Notes under the pieces: model-generated
Told to the model about the DNA's origin: nothing
Database searches by the model: none
Seen by the model: only the letters and a program-made list of their open reading frames with translations
Assembly (NCBI RefSeq): GCF_013074385.2
Contig: NZ_JABEYA020000009.1
Coordinates: 1 to 64,000, forward strand
Direction of reading: 5' to 3'
From: Vibrio ostreicida
GTDB taxonomy: Bacteria > Pseudomonadota > Gammaproteobacteria > Enterobacterales > Vibrionaceae
Length of the DNA: 64,000 bases
In this document: in pieces, positions 38,944-47,638 of the stretch
How positions within the stretch are numbered: position 1 is the stretch's first letter
Layout: every line of letters starts with the position of its first letter
Program-made: the position numbers and the translations under genes

Positions 38944-39816
38944 TTAGGCTTGTTTTGTCGTGGATTTTTTGCCGAGTTCTGATTTTTGACTGTCTCTAAG
39001 ATACAAGTTTTCGAAGCAGTAGTTAGTCGCTTCAATGTATCCTTCAACGCTGCCACAATCAAAGCGCTTTCCTTTGAATTTGTAGGCAAGGACACACCCC
39101 GCTTTCGCTTGTTTTAGCAAGGCGTCAGTAATCTGGATCTCGCCGCCTTTACCTGGTGCAGTATGTTCAATAAGTTCAAAAATATCGGGAGTAAGGATGT
39201 ACCGACCAATGATGGCTAGATTGCTTGGCGCAGTGCCCGAATCTGGCTTCTCCACCATATCGTCGACTCGGTAGATATCGTCTTTGATCATCTCTCCAGC
39301 AATAACGCCATATTTGTGCGTTTCATCTAGAGGGACCTCTTGAACGGCGACGATTGAGCAGCGAAACTGCTTAAATAGGGCAACCATCTGAGCCAGTACC
39401 CCTTCATCTTCATTGACACAAAGGTCATCAGCCAACACAACAGCAAAGGGCTCATCACCGACGAGTTCGCGACCTGTTAAAATCGCATGCCCTAAACCTT
39501 TCATTTCCCGTTGACGAATATAGGTGAAGTTTGCGCTGTCGATAATGTCACGAATGTCGACCAATAACTGCTCTTTATTGGTGCCACTAATCTGGTGTTC
39601 GAGTTCGTAGTTTTTATCAAAGTGATCAGTGATGGCGTGTTTACCACGGCCAGTGACAATACACATTCCATCCATCCCTGCTTGAATTGCTTCCTCAACG
39701 CCATATTCAATCAGCGGCTTATTGACGACAGGCATCATTTCTTTGGGCATGGATTTGGTGGCAGGCAGAAATCGAGTTCCGTATCCAGCTGCCGGAAAAA
39801 GACACTTTTTGATCAT
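38944..39816 (-). CDS. galU: UTP-glucose-1-phosphate uridylyltransferase
   Basis: Makes UDP-glucose for lipopolysaccharide and capsule sugars, trehalose and Leloir pathway use. 290 residues. The nucleotide-binding start KCLFPAAGYGTRFLPATKSMPKEMMPV (residues 3-30) and VVLADDLC, EKP and the C-terminal GKRFDCGSVEGYIEAT are the family landmarks. Ends in a Ser/Lys/Thr-rich tail. Next to qstR and uvrA, the same neighbourhood as in V. cholerae. A strong terminator follows. Confidence 0.97.
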   Translation of the reverse strand: MIKKCLFPAAGYGTRFLPATKSMPKEMMPVVNKPLIEYGVEEAIQAGMDGMCIVTGRGKHAITDHFDKNYELEHQISGTNKEQLLVDIRDIIDSANFTYIRQREMKGLGHAILTGRELVGDEPFAVVLADDLCVNEDEGVLAQMVALFKQFRCSIVAVQEVPLDETHKYGVIAGEMIKDDIYRVDDMVEKPDSGTAPSNLAIIGRYILTPDIFELIEHTAPGKGGEIQITDALLKQAKAGCVLAYKFKGKRFDCGSVEGYIEATNYCFENLYLRDSQKSELGKKSTTKQA

Positions 39817-39933
39817 GATAAACCCTTTATCTGTTTTTGCGTCAGTTCTTGCTGGCGCAACTTTAGCATTTTTTTTGTTTTTGGATCATGTATTCTGAGC
39901 GTAAAAGGTCAGTTTTTGTAACTGTGCGTGGTT

Positions 39934-40581
39934 TTAGGGCATCATATGTTGGTTTGCCCACGCAATGGCTTGAACTCTATTCCTCACTGAGAGTTTCTTA
40001 AAAATCTGGTAGAGGTGGGATTTCACTGTGAACTCGCTAATGAACAGGTCATCCGCGATCTGCATATTCGAAGAGCCAGTCTTTAAGCAGTGTAAGATCT
40101 GCATTTCACGGGCCGTCAGGTCAACGGTTTCTGGCGCCGTTTGACTTAAAATAACGTGCCGATAGTAATGGAGCAGCTGGGCAGCGACTTTACGCGGAAG
40201 CCAATTCTCACCGTTAATGACGGCACGGCAACCATTGGCAATGTCTTCTATAGTTTGACCTTGATAGAACAAAGCCTTCAGGTTGCCAAAACACAGGAGC
40301 TCTTGAGTCGTAAGACGTTTCCCAGCATTAAACACGATGGTTTCGAACAGTTTGTTTGACAGGGGCAGGTTGCGGATCTGGCTGTGGAGGTGCTGGTAGT
40401 TATCGTAATCGATCATCAAGATTTTGTGTTTATGCTTCTGCATCGCAAGCATCAATTGACTCGGTTCAATCTTTGGCACCTCAAGCTGAAGGTGTTTTTC
40501 TAATTGAATAGCCATTGGATAATCTGTGTTTTTTTCTTCACAAAGAAAGTAGAGGGTTCGGGCATAACTATGTTTGGTCAT
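39934..40581 (-). CDS. qstR: LuxR-type transcriptional regulator QstR
   Basis: 215-residue regulator with a C-terminal LuxR/FixJ helix-turn-helix: LTAREMQILHCLKTGSSNMQIADDLFISEFTVKSHLYQIFKKL (split here over about residues 150-195). The N-terminal part (MTKHSYARTLYFLCEEKNTDYPMAI) has no recognisable phosphoacceptor pattern. Length and place between galU and ssb match V. cholerae QstR, which activates competence and type VI secretion genes downstream of HapR and TfoX. Start at ATG 40581 gives the QstR length; the longer reading to 40704 does not. Assignment by position and length, hence not certain. Confidence 0.8.
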   Translation of the reverse strand: MTKHSYARTLYFLCEEKNTDYPMAIQLEKHLQLEVPKIEPSQLMLAMQKHKHKILMIDYDNYQHLHSQIRNLPLSNKLFETIVFNAGKRLTTQELLCFGNLKALFYQGQTIEDIANGCRAVINGENWLPRKVAAQLLHYYRHVILSQTAPETVDLTAREMQILHCLKTGSSNMQIADDLFISEFTVKSHLYQIFKKLSVRNRVQAIAWANQHMMP

Positions 40582-40746
40582 AATGAGTTCACTTATGTGG
40601 TTAAGATAACACCAATATCGTGAATGAACTTGGGCGACAGAGCGAAGCCTCTTGGAAGGATTGCGTTTAATTTCAAATCCGACAGTAAGTGTCAGATATA
40701 TCAATAATATAATGGGTTGAACTCAATCAAAAAAATGATGGCATCT

Positions 40747-40761
40747 GGCCTGTTTCAGGCC
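40747..40761. other. GC-rich inverted repeat between qstR and ssb
   Basis: GGCCTG and CAGGCC flank TTT, extended by GATG/CATC arms; on the minus strand TTTTTTT follows after about 11 bases. It lies about 170 bases upstream of the qstR start and 100 upstream of ssb. Could be an operator, a leader hairpin or a weak terminator; not assignable. Confidence 0.4.
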
Positions 40762-40861
40762 GTCATCTGGTAATGTTTGGATAGAAATTTGTTCGCAGGC
40801 TAAAGCATGTTATGCTTATTGGCTGTTATAAGGTCAACACAAAAATTAGACGGAGCGAATC

Positions 40862-41419
40862 ATGGCGAGCCGTGGAGTCAATAAAGTTATTTTGGTCGGT
40901 AATCTGGGATCAGATCCGGAAGTACGCTACATGCCCAATGGTGGTGCTGTGGCAAATATCACGCTTGCGACGTCTGAAAGCTGGCGTGATAAAGCGACGG
41001 GTGAACAGCGTGAAAAGACAGAGTGGCATCGTGTGTCTCTGTTTGGCAAACTGGCTGAAGTCGCTGGTGAATATCTTCGTAAAGGTTCTCAAGTTTATAT
41101 TGAAGGGCAATTACAAACACGTAAGTGGCAAGATCAAAGTGGGCAGGATCGTTATACCACAGAAATTGTCGTGCAAGGTTTTAATGGTGTTATGCAAATG
41201 TTGGGTGGACGCTCTCAAGGTGGTAACGCTCCGGGTCAAGGAATGGGCCAACCTCAGCAACAAGGTGGTTGGGGCCAGCCTCAACAGCCTATGCAACAAA
41301 ATCAGCCAGCAATGCAGCAACCGCCTGTGCAGCAGCCTTCACATACTCCAGCGCCTCAACAGAGCCAGCCTCAGTATAATGAGCCGCCAATGGATTTTGA
41401 TGACGACATCCCATTCTAG
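40862..41419 (+). CDS. ssb: Single-stranded DNA-binding protein
   Basis: Binds and protects single-stranded DNA and recruits repair and replication partners. 185 residues: OB-fold (about 1-110, [48 protein letters not shown]), a long Gln/Gly/Pro-rich linker (about 120-175) and the acidic tip MDFDDDIPF that binds partner proteins. Preceded by GGAG. No CTG-N10-CAG LexA box was seen upstream, unlike uvrA nearby, so it is probably not SOS regulated here. Terminator follows. Confidence 0.98.
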   Translation: MASRGVNKVILVGNLGSDPEVRYMPNGGAVANITLATSESWRDKATGEQREKTEWHRVSLFGKLAEVAGEYLRKGSQVYIEGQLQTRKWQDQSGQDRYTTEIVVQGFNGVMQMLGGRSQGGNAPGQGMGQPQQQGGWGQPQQPMQQNQPAMQQPPVQQPSHTPAPQQSQPQYNEPPMDFDDDIPF

Positions 41420-41433
41420 ATCACTGAATCTTG

Positions 41434-41462
41434 AAAAAAGCCGCGAAATTCGCGGCTTTTTT
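41434..41462 (+). terminator. Intrinsic terminator of ssb
   Basis: AAAAAAGCCGCGAA and TTCGCGGCTTTTTT form a perfect stem with a tiny loop and a T-run, 15 bases after the ssb stop. Confidence 0.95.
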
Positions 41463-41574
41463 ATATAGTTAACACAATAAGCTCTATCAATAACTCGTCT
41501 CTCTGCCTGTATTTCATTAGGTAGGGTGATGCATTTCTCCCTTCAACTTATCTTGAGAAAGGAATCCTTTATCT

Positions 41575-43587
41575 ATGAGGTATACACCTACCTTAAAACT
41601 GAGTACTCGTTTGGTTGCGTTCGTTACGGTTATCGTCACCAGTGCGATGTTCATTCTCTTTCTGGGTGGAACCCTCTCTTTTAAAAGGCTTGGACAGGAA
41701 TATCTTGAACATTCTTTGCAGGGTATTGTTGAGGTGTTGGACAAAGAAATGAACGTTCCTGACGCGGCGTACTCTTTGCAGAGTTGGATACCTAAAATGC
41801 TGCAGGCGTCTGATATTGTTGAAATGGAGCTTAGATCGACGAATGGAGTGATCTATCGTTATAAAGATACGGCGTCTAAAATAGATAGAGCTTTGCTGTA
41901 TGAGACGGATTATCAGTTAGAGCGAAACCCTGATTTTTATCTGCATTTTAAAGCGGTTCCCCCCTATTTTGGGCTTGGCTATTCTTTGGAAGCGCTGTGG
42001 TCAATTACGTTGGCGGTTGTCTTGATCGTTTTTTGTCTAATGAGAGGATTAAAGTGGTTAAAGGAGCAATTAGCTGGCTCTGAGTTACTGGAAGAGCGTG
42101 GCAGAATGTTGTTAGCGGGTCGGGTAGAAGATTATGCCATAGGCGATCTGCGCGAATGGCCTTTTACAGCCAGTGAGGCATTGGATCGATTGATTGAAGA
42201 ACTGCAGGATGCTCGTCAGGAGCGAAGTCGCTTTGATACCTTTATTCGGACTCAAACTTTTTTGGATCAATTGACCGGTACTGCAAATCGAGTGTTGTTT
42301 GATAGCAAGTTAGAAGCGGCGTTGTCCGAAAGTGGTTCTCATGGCGGTGTAATTCTCCTTCGGATTGATGACTGGGAACAGCTTCAAGAGGAAGCAGGAA
42401 ACGTTATCGCGAACGATTTTGTTGTGACAGTCGGTGAGAGCTTAGGTAATCTTGTCCAGCGTTATCCCGATATTATTCTCTCACGGTATTATGCGTCTGA
42501 TTTCGCTCTTTTTGCGCCGAACTTAGGCAGTAAAGAAATCACCACCTTAGCTGCTAGCATTTTAAAACAACTCATAAGATTATCGCCACCAGCACCGTTG
42601 TCCAAAGAAAATTGGGTCCATGTTGGCCTGAGTTTATACCGAGAAGGTGAGAGTCAAGAGCGCATTATGGATGAGGCTGAAACCGCCCTAAAAAGTGCGC
42701 AATTGCAGCAAATCAATACATGGAATCGATTCAAAAAACAGGTTGCCAGTGATGAAGAACGAGGCAGTGTTAAGTGGCGTACTTTATTCGATCTCGTGTT
42801 GAAACCAGATCAACTCTATATGTATTACCAGCCCTGTTATCTGTTGGGTTATCAACAGGAAAGAATATTTGAACACTCTGAATTGTTTGTCCGCATAAAA
42901 GATCCAAAGAATGGCTTGATCAAAGCCTCTCGTTTTAACTCCGCTATTGAATCAGTCGGTTATGAAGCTGTGCTGGATAAGGCGGTGGTTTCACGAGTGC
43001 TTGGTTATTTAAAACAGTCTCAGGAATCGCTGTGTTATTCGGTTAATCTTCACGTGTCGCCCTATTCGGACCGTGATTATTTGAAATGGTTCAGGTTTGA
43101 GCTACTACAATTAACAATAGAGCAACGTAAGCGACTGATTTTTGAATTTACGGAAGCAAGGTTAGTGAAGCATTTAGACTATATGCGTCCTGTGATAAAA
43201 CTGATTGCAGGTTTGGGGAGTAGAATTGTTGTTGGTCAGGCCGGTCGGTCTATTGTGAGTACGCATTATTTGAAAGATCTTCCTGTTGATTTCTTAAAAC
43301 TGCATCGAAGTTTGGTCAAACAAATAGATCAGCGACATGAGAACCAACTCTTTGTTCGAAGTTTACTTGGGGCATGCGAAGGGTTAAACACCCACGTCAT
43401 TGCTGTCGGTATCGACAACAAACAAGAATATGAAACCATGCTAGCGTTAGGTGTTCAGGGAGTTCAGGGGCGTTATTTTCAAACCGAGCAGCCCCTTGTG
43501 CCTCACCTTGACGTACCAAACTGCAGTGGAGCCCGCAAGGTGAAAATCGGGCGACGGAATCGATGGAGAAAAGTGAGTAGCCCATGA
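41575..43587 (+). CDS. csrD: CsrD-type RNase E specificity factor (MshH) with degenerate GGDEF and EAL domains
   Basis: 670 residues. Two membrane helices near the N-terminus (about 13-35 and 135-160) around a periplasmic part, then a GGDEF-like domain (about 220-375) in which the GGDEF active-site motif reads YASDF, and an EAL-like domain (about 400-650) in which EALLR reads ELFVR. Catalytic residues for making or breaking c-di-GMP are therefore gone. This is the CsrD pattern: in E. coli CsrD directs RNase E to degrade CsrB/C. In vibrios the gene heads the MSHA locus and is called mshH. Its stop overlaps mshI by four bases. Confidence 0.9.
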   Translation: MRYTPTLKLSTRLVAFVTVIVTSAMFILFLGGTLSFKRLGQEYLEHSLQGIVEVLDKEMNVPDAAYSLQSWIPKMLQASDIVEMELRSTNGVIYRYKDTASKIDRALLYETDYQLERNPDFYLHFKAVPPYFGLGYSLEALWSITLAVVLIVFCLMRGLKWLKEQLAGSELLEERGRMLLAGRVEDYAIGDLREWPFTASEALDRLIEELQDARQERSRFDTFIRTQTFLDQLTGTANRVLFDSKLEAALSESGSHGGVILLRIDDWEQLQEEAGNVIANDFVVTVGESLGNLVQRYPDIILSRYYASDFALFAPNLGSKEITTLAASILKQLIRLSPPAPLSKENWVHVGLSLYREGESQERIMDEAETALKSAQLQQINTWNRFKKQVASDEERGSVKWRTLFDLVLKPDQLYMYYQPCYLLGYQQERIFEHSELFVRIKDPKNGLIKASRFNSAIESVGYEAVLDKAVVSRVLGYLKQSQESLCYSVNLHVSPYSDRDYLKWFRFELLQLTIEQRKRLIFEFTEARLVKHLDYMRPVIKLIAGLGSRIVVGQAGRSIVSTHYLKDLPVDFLKLHRSLVKQIDQRHENQLFVRSLLGACEGLNTHVIAVGIDNKQEYETMLALGVQGVQGRYFQTEQPLVPHLDVPNCSGARKVKIGRRNRWRKVSSP

Positions 43588-45023
43588 ACATAACGTCTCT
43601 GCTTGGAAAGTTTCAGCGCAACGCCCGTGAGGGGCATCGCATTACGGTGATCGTTCAGCCGAGCGAGCTTTACTTTTCAGCAGTGAGTGATAGTGGGCTG
43701 CCTTCGAAACTCCGTGTGGAGGGAGAAGGCTGGCAAGAGGTATTGATCAATGCACTTAAAGAGTCAAAGTTAGCAGATATTGTTCTAGATATTGTGCTTA
43801 GTTCTAATTTTTACCAAACCTACCAAATTGAAAAGCCTAATATTCCACAGGAAGAATTGTCCGGCGCTTTACCTTTCTTAATTAAAGAGCTGATCAGTGA
43901 AAAAGTGACTGAAATTGTCGCTGATTCCGCCCATTTGCCTCTCAGCAATAAACTCTTGGTTTATGTTGCATCTAAGAGTGTGATCCTCGGTTTACAGCAA
44001 AGCCTTTTAACTCATCACATTCAGTTAGACCGGGTTATGGTCGAGGATGAAATTTGGGGGGTCTCTGCTGACGAGGCTTCTCATTTTTTATTGTTGCAAC
44101 GTAGTTACCAAAATAGTTTTCGTTTGAGTGCGTTCGTTGATCATCATTGTGCTTTTCAAAGGACTATCCGTGGTGTCTCTTCTCCACTTACTGGTGTTGC
44201 AACCAGTGCACTTCAAATGGACGGCATCGCGCTTGAGCTGCAACGTTCGATTGATTATTTATCCTCCCAGCTGAGAGGGACCTCTCTCCATCAAATGAAG
44301 GTGTGCTGTGATGAGGAAGATAATCAGGAATTGGTCGACGCTTTAAACGAGCGTCTTAATGTCAAAGTGGAAGCCCTCAATGAGACTGAAATAGAATCGG
44401 GCAATGTACTACTGAATTATATCCATCAGATAAACGACAGTGTCGTCAATTTATACTCTGATGCCTTGAAACCTAAGGTTGAATATTTCACGTTGCCTAA
44501 AGTCATTGGCAGTTGGGGGGCGCTAACCCTTTGTTTCTTGATCGGGTTTGGTTTTCTTCATTTTAAAGAAATGGAATTTGCTAAGTTGCTGGAAAGGCAG
44601 AAACAGCAGGAAGCAAGTCTGAGACAAGAGTTGAGTGCGTTGGTTGAACAATTGCCGGAGCATAAACCGTCCCCAGCCAAAATTGCGGCGGTGAATCGTT
44701 TAAAGCTTGAGCTTCAAGCTAATCGGGCGTCACTGAAAGCAGTAGGAGAATTCGATCAAACTCAGCAGGAGGGTTACTCAGGGACTATGCGTTCTTTATC
44801 GAAGTTAAGTCGTCAGGATATCTCTTTAAATCGCATTTATATTGATCATCAGAAGATGGATTTACACGGTTTAGCGCGTGACGCAAAATCGATTCCGAGC
44901 TGGGTCAAGCAATTCAAATCAGAAGTCAACTTGGTTGGGCGATCGTTCGATAAACTTAGAATTGGTCGCAACGATGATAACATCATCACGTTTGAACTAC
45001 TCACTAGGCAGGAACAGAACTAA
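43584..45023 (+). CDS. mshI: MSHA biogenesis protein MshI (PilM/PilN-like fusion)
   Basis: 479 residues. The first 300 form a cytoplasmic, PilM-like actin fold without clear ATPase motifs; a membrane helix follows at about 307-328 (GSWGALTLCFLIGFGFLHF); the rest has coiled-coil (about 330-365) and a small periplasmic domain as in PilN. So MshI seems to do the work of both PilM and PilN in the inner-membrane platform. Overlaps csrD by four bases, and its stop overlaps the mshJ start by one base. Confidence 0.9.
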   Translation: MNITSLLGKFQRNAREGHRITVIVQPSELYFSAVSDSGLPSKLRVEGEGWQEVLINALKESKLADIVLDIVLSSNFYQTYQIEKPNIPQEELSGALPFLIKELISEKVTEIVADSAHLPLSNKLLVYVASKSVILGLQQSLLTHHIQLDRVMVEDEIWGVSADEASHFLLLQRSYQNSFRLSAFVDHHCAFQRTIRGVSSPLTGVATSALQMDGIALELQRSIDYLSSQLRGTSLHQMKVCCDEEDNQELVDALNERLNVKVEALNETEIESGNVLLNYIHQINDSVVNLYSDALKPKVEYFTLPKVIGSWGALTLCFLIGFGFLHFKEMEFAKLLERQKQQEASLRQELSALVEQLPEHKPSPAKIAAVNRLKLELQANRASLKAVGEFDQTQQEGYSGTMRSLSKLSRQDISLNRIYIDHQKMDLHGLARDAKSIPSWVKQFKSEVNLVGRSFDKLRIGRNDDNIITFELLTRQEQN

Positions 45024-45667
45024 TGAAGCAGTTTTGGCGCCTACTCAATAAAAGATTTGTGGTGTTGAGCCTGCGAGAAAAGTGGCTGATCACCGGGGGA
45101 GGCTTACTGGTTATTGCGCTAGCTGCATTAACCATGATGATAGATCCAACATTAGAGTCGAACCGCGGGCTGTCAAAGCAGCTTGGCGCCGTAACAAAAA
45201 ATGTTGAAGGGTTGCACAATGAAATAGAGGTAATTCAGGCGAAATTAGCCAGTGATCCTAACCAAAATATTGACGTTGAATTTAAGCGTTTGTTAATGGA
45301 AAGTCAGCAACTTTCAGAGCAATTGGCCAAGGTAGTGGAAACACTGATTTCACCCAGTCAAATGGCGCAATTGCTAGAGCAAGTCCTTTTGGAAACGAGA
45401 GGGCTTCGCCTCGTGGGCTTGGAGTCAATAGGGGCGGAGTCGATTACGGGAAATGGCGAGAATCAAACAGGATATTATTTACATCCGGTAAAGATTGAGC
45501 TGACAGGGCCTTACTTTGCAATTTTGGCTTACTTGGACACGCTGGAGTCATTACCTGTTAATTATTTTTGGCGCAGTTTTAGTTACACCGTTGAATCTTA
45601 TCCTAAAGCTCGCTTAATTCTCGAAGTATATACTTTAGGGACGAGACAGGAGTTTATCGGTGGTTAG
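45023..45667 (+). CDS. mshJ: MSHA biogenesis protein MshJ (PilO-like)
   Basis: 214 residues: short cytoplasmic start, one helix (about 21-41), a long coiled coil (about 55-115) and a periplasmic ferredoxin-like domain, as in PilO/GspM. It bridges MshI and MshK in the alignment complex. Its ATG overlaps the mshI stop by one base (TAATG), and the end overlaps mshK by eight bases, indicating tight coupling. Confidence 0.88.
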   Translation: MKQFWRLLNKRFVVLSLREKWLITGGGLLVIALAALTMMIDPTLESNRGLSKQLGAVTKNVEGLHNEIEVIQAKLASDPNQNIDVEFKRLLMESQQLSEQLAKVVETLISPSQMAQLLEQVLLETRGLRLVGLESIGAESITGNGENQTGYYLHPVKIELTGPYFAILAYLDTLESLPVNYFWRSFSYTVESYPKARLILEVYTLGTRQEFIGG

Positions 45668-45989
45668 ATTATTGTTTATCGTGCTAATGGGGCTGTCTTT
45701 TTCAGCGCTGGCGACTCAGGATCAGGACCCAACGGCGCCGCTGGGCTGGAAAAATCCTGAGGATTCTAAGCCCAAAAATACCGTGCCGCAAGAACCAGTG
45801 CCAGTGTTACATAGCATTGTTTGCACTGTTGGGGAGCAGTGTCGGGTCGTTCTAAATAGTGAAGTCGCGCAAGTTGGGGAGAGAGTCGCGGGTTATAAAG
45901 TGGATGAAATCAATCAGGATGCCGTCACACTCAGTCGGGCGGGGAAGCAGTGGACATTAGCGTTATTTTCTGCTGACCTCAAACAATAA
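45660..45989 (+). CDS. mshK: MSHA biogenesis protein MshK (PilP-like)
   Basis: 109 residues with a signal sequence (MVRLLFIVLMGLSFSALAT). The mature part begins DPTAPLGW, the typical PilP/GspC-like recognition segment, and has two cysteines (IVCTVGEQC) in a short beta domain. It is thought to link the inner-membrane platform to the MshL secretin. Starts within mshJ and ends 14 bases before the chosen mshL ATG. Confidence 0.85.
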   Translation: MVRLLFIVLMGLSFSALATQDQDPTAPLGWKNPEDSKPKNTVPQEPVPVLHSIVCTVGEQCRVVLNSEVAQVGERVAGYKVDEINQDAVTLSRAGKQWTLALFSADLKQ

Positions 45990-46003
45990 GGTTGTTGAAT
46001 CGT

Positions 46004-47632
46004 ATGCGTATACTTGTTTTAGCGATTGCTGTTATATCAGTATCCGGATGCTCAATGGGGCATCGTGACCCCGTTGAAATAAAACAGGCCCTTAACCAAT
46101 CGATCATTGATTCCAATCGCAGCAGCTTGGTCGAATTACCGCCTTCGGTTGAGGCTGACCTAATGCCGAATCTCGTCAATGGGAATGTGTCGACCGATAA
46201 AAAGTTGAAACGTTTTCGGATAAAAGCGAATGCGGTGGATGCGAATGCATTCTTTACCAGTTTGGTTAAGGGGACTCAATACAGTGTTGCCTTGCACCCT
46301 AAGGTCACAGGGAATATTACTGTGAATTTGACGGATGTGACTTTAGATGAAGTGTTGGCGGTAGTGCGTGATATCTACGGCTATCAAATTGAAAAAAAAT
46401 CTAAGGTTATTCAAGTCTACCCCGCCGGATTACGTACCGTTACTATCCCCGTTGACTATCTGCAGTTTAAACGCAGCGGTCGTTCACTGACGTCGATCAC
46501 GACCGGATCGATTACGAACGAGAGTTCCTCCAGTTCATCATCATCATCGACGTCTGATTCCTCCAGCTCTACCAGTAGCAGCTCGTCGAACGGAGGAACA
46601 GAAATAGAAACCACCAGCGAGAGCGATTTTTGGCCTCAGTTGGAGCAAGCTGTGAATCATTTAATTGGCACGGGACAAGGTCAAAGTGCGATTGTGACGC
46701 CACAGGCTGGTGTGATCACTGTGCGGGCTTTTCCTGATGAAATACGTGAAGTTAAAGACTTCATTGGTGTGTCGCAACAACGGGTGCACCGTCAGGTGAT
46801 CCTTGAAGCGAAGATCCTTGAGGTAACCCTGAGTGATGGCTATCAACAGGGCATAGATTGGTCGAAAGCGTTTACAGCAAATGGCACCAATTATACCTTT
46901 GGTCAAGGTTCTGTAACCTCAAGCTCACCCACGACGCTTCCTGGACTTGATTCGATAGGCACGCTTCTCGCGGGGCAAACGAACCTTGTGATATCGAGTG
47001 GCAGCTTTGATGCTGTGCTGAGTTTTATGGCGACTCAGGGAGATTTAAACGTGTTGTCCAGTCCAAGAGTAACGGCCTCAAATAATCAAAAGGCGGTAAT
47101 AAAAGTCGGTAACGATAGCTACTACGTCACAGATTTTTCAACCAATGTCGATTCTTCAAGCTCAACGTCAGTCACCAGTACTGACGTTGAAATCACGCCC
47201 TTTTTCTCGGGGATATCGTTGGATGTGACACCACAAATTGATGATCAGGGGAATGTACTGCTTCACGTCCACCCAGCGGTTATCGATGTTGATGAGGAAA
47301 GTAAGTCGATAACGAACGGGTCGGATACCATTACCCTTCCGCTGGCGACCAGCTCTATTCGTGAATCAGATTCCGTGATCCGTGCTCAGGATGGTGATGT
47401 GGTGGTGATAGGCGGGCTGATGAAATCGAACACCTTAGATCGAACATCCAAGGTTCCGTTTCTGGGAGATATCCCGTTGCTAGGCCATTTGTTTCGTAAT
47501 ACGTCAAAATATACGGAGAAAACGGAGTTAGTGATTTTACTCAAGCCAACAGTCGTCGGTATTAACACTTGGCAAAAAGAGTTAGAAAAATCACAAGATT
47601 TGTTGAATCAATGGTTTCCAGACAAGCCGTAA
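46004..47632 (+). CDS. mshL: MSHA pilus secretin MshL
   Basis: Outer-membrane secretin through which the pilus leaves the cell. 542 residues from ATG 46004; two TTG codons at 45992/45995 are in frame but too close to the AAGG site. Lipoprotein signal peptide with VSGC lipobox. An N-terminal secretin/TonB short domain (about 65-135) is followed by a serine-rich linker (about 170-200), N-domain and the secretin core with the diagnostic DRTSKVPFLGDIPLLGHLF near 475-495. The serine tract (Ser/Thr/Asp only) is unusual in length. Confidence 0.95.
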   Translation: MRILVLAIAVISVSGCSMGHRDPVEIKQALNQSIIDSNRSSLVELPPSVEADLMPNLVNGNVSTDKKLKRFRIKANAVDANAFFTSLVKGTQYSVALHPKVTGNITVNLTDVTLDEVLAVVRDIYGYQIEKKSKVIQVYPAGLRTVTIPVDYLQFKRSGRSLTSITTGSITNESSSSSSSSSTSDSSSSTSSSSSNGGTEIETTSESDFWPQLEQAVNHLIGTGQGQSAIVTPQAGVITVRAFPDEIREVKDFIGVSQQRVHRQVILEAKILEVTLSDGYQQGIDWSKAFTANGTNYTFGQGSVTSSSPTTLPGLDSIGTLLAGQTNLVISSGSFDAVLSFMATQGDLNVLSSPRVTASNNQKAVIKVGNDSYYVTDFSTNVDSSSSTSVTSTDVEITPFFSGISLDVTPQIDDQGNVLLHVHPAVIDVDEESKSITNGSDTITLPLATSSIRESDSVIRAQDGDVVVIGGLMKSNTLDRTSKVPFLGDIPLLGHLFRNTSKYTEKTELVILLKPTVVGINTWQKELEKSQDLLNQWFPDKP

Positions 47633-47638
47633 CTCGCT

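Noticed and set aside
40780..40805. Possible CRP-S/TfoX-type site before qstR (TTCGCAG)
   Set aside because: Only the right half resembles TCGCA; the left half does not match TGCGA.
40812..41468. Open frame of 218 codons overlapping ssb in another frame
   Set aside because: Its product resembles nothing, has no ribosome binding site, and the ssb frame is clearly coding.
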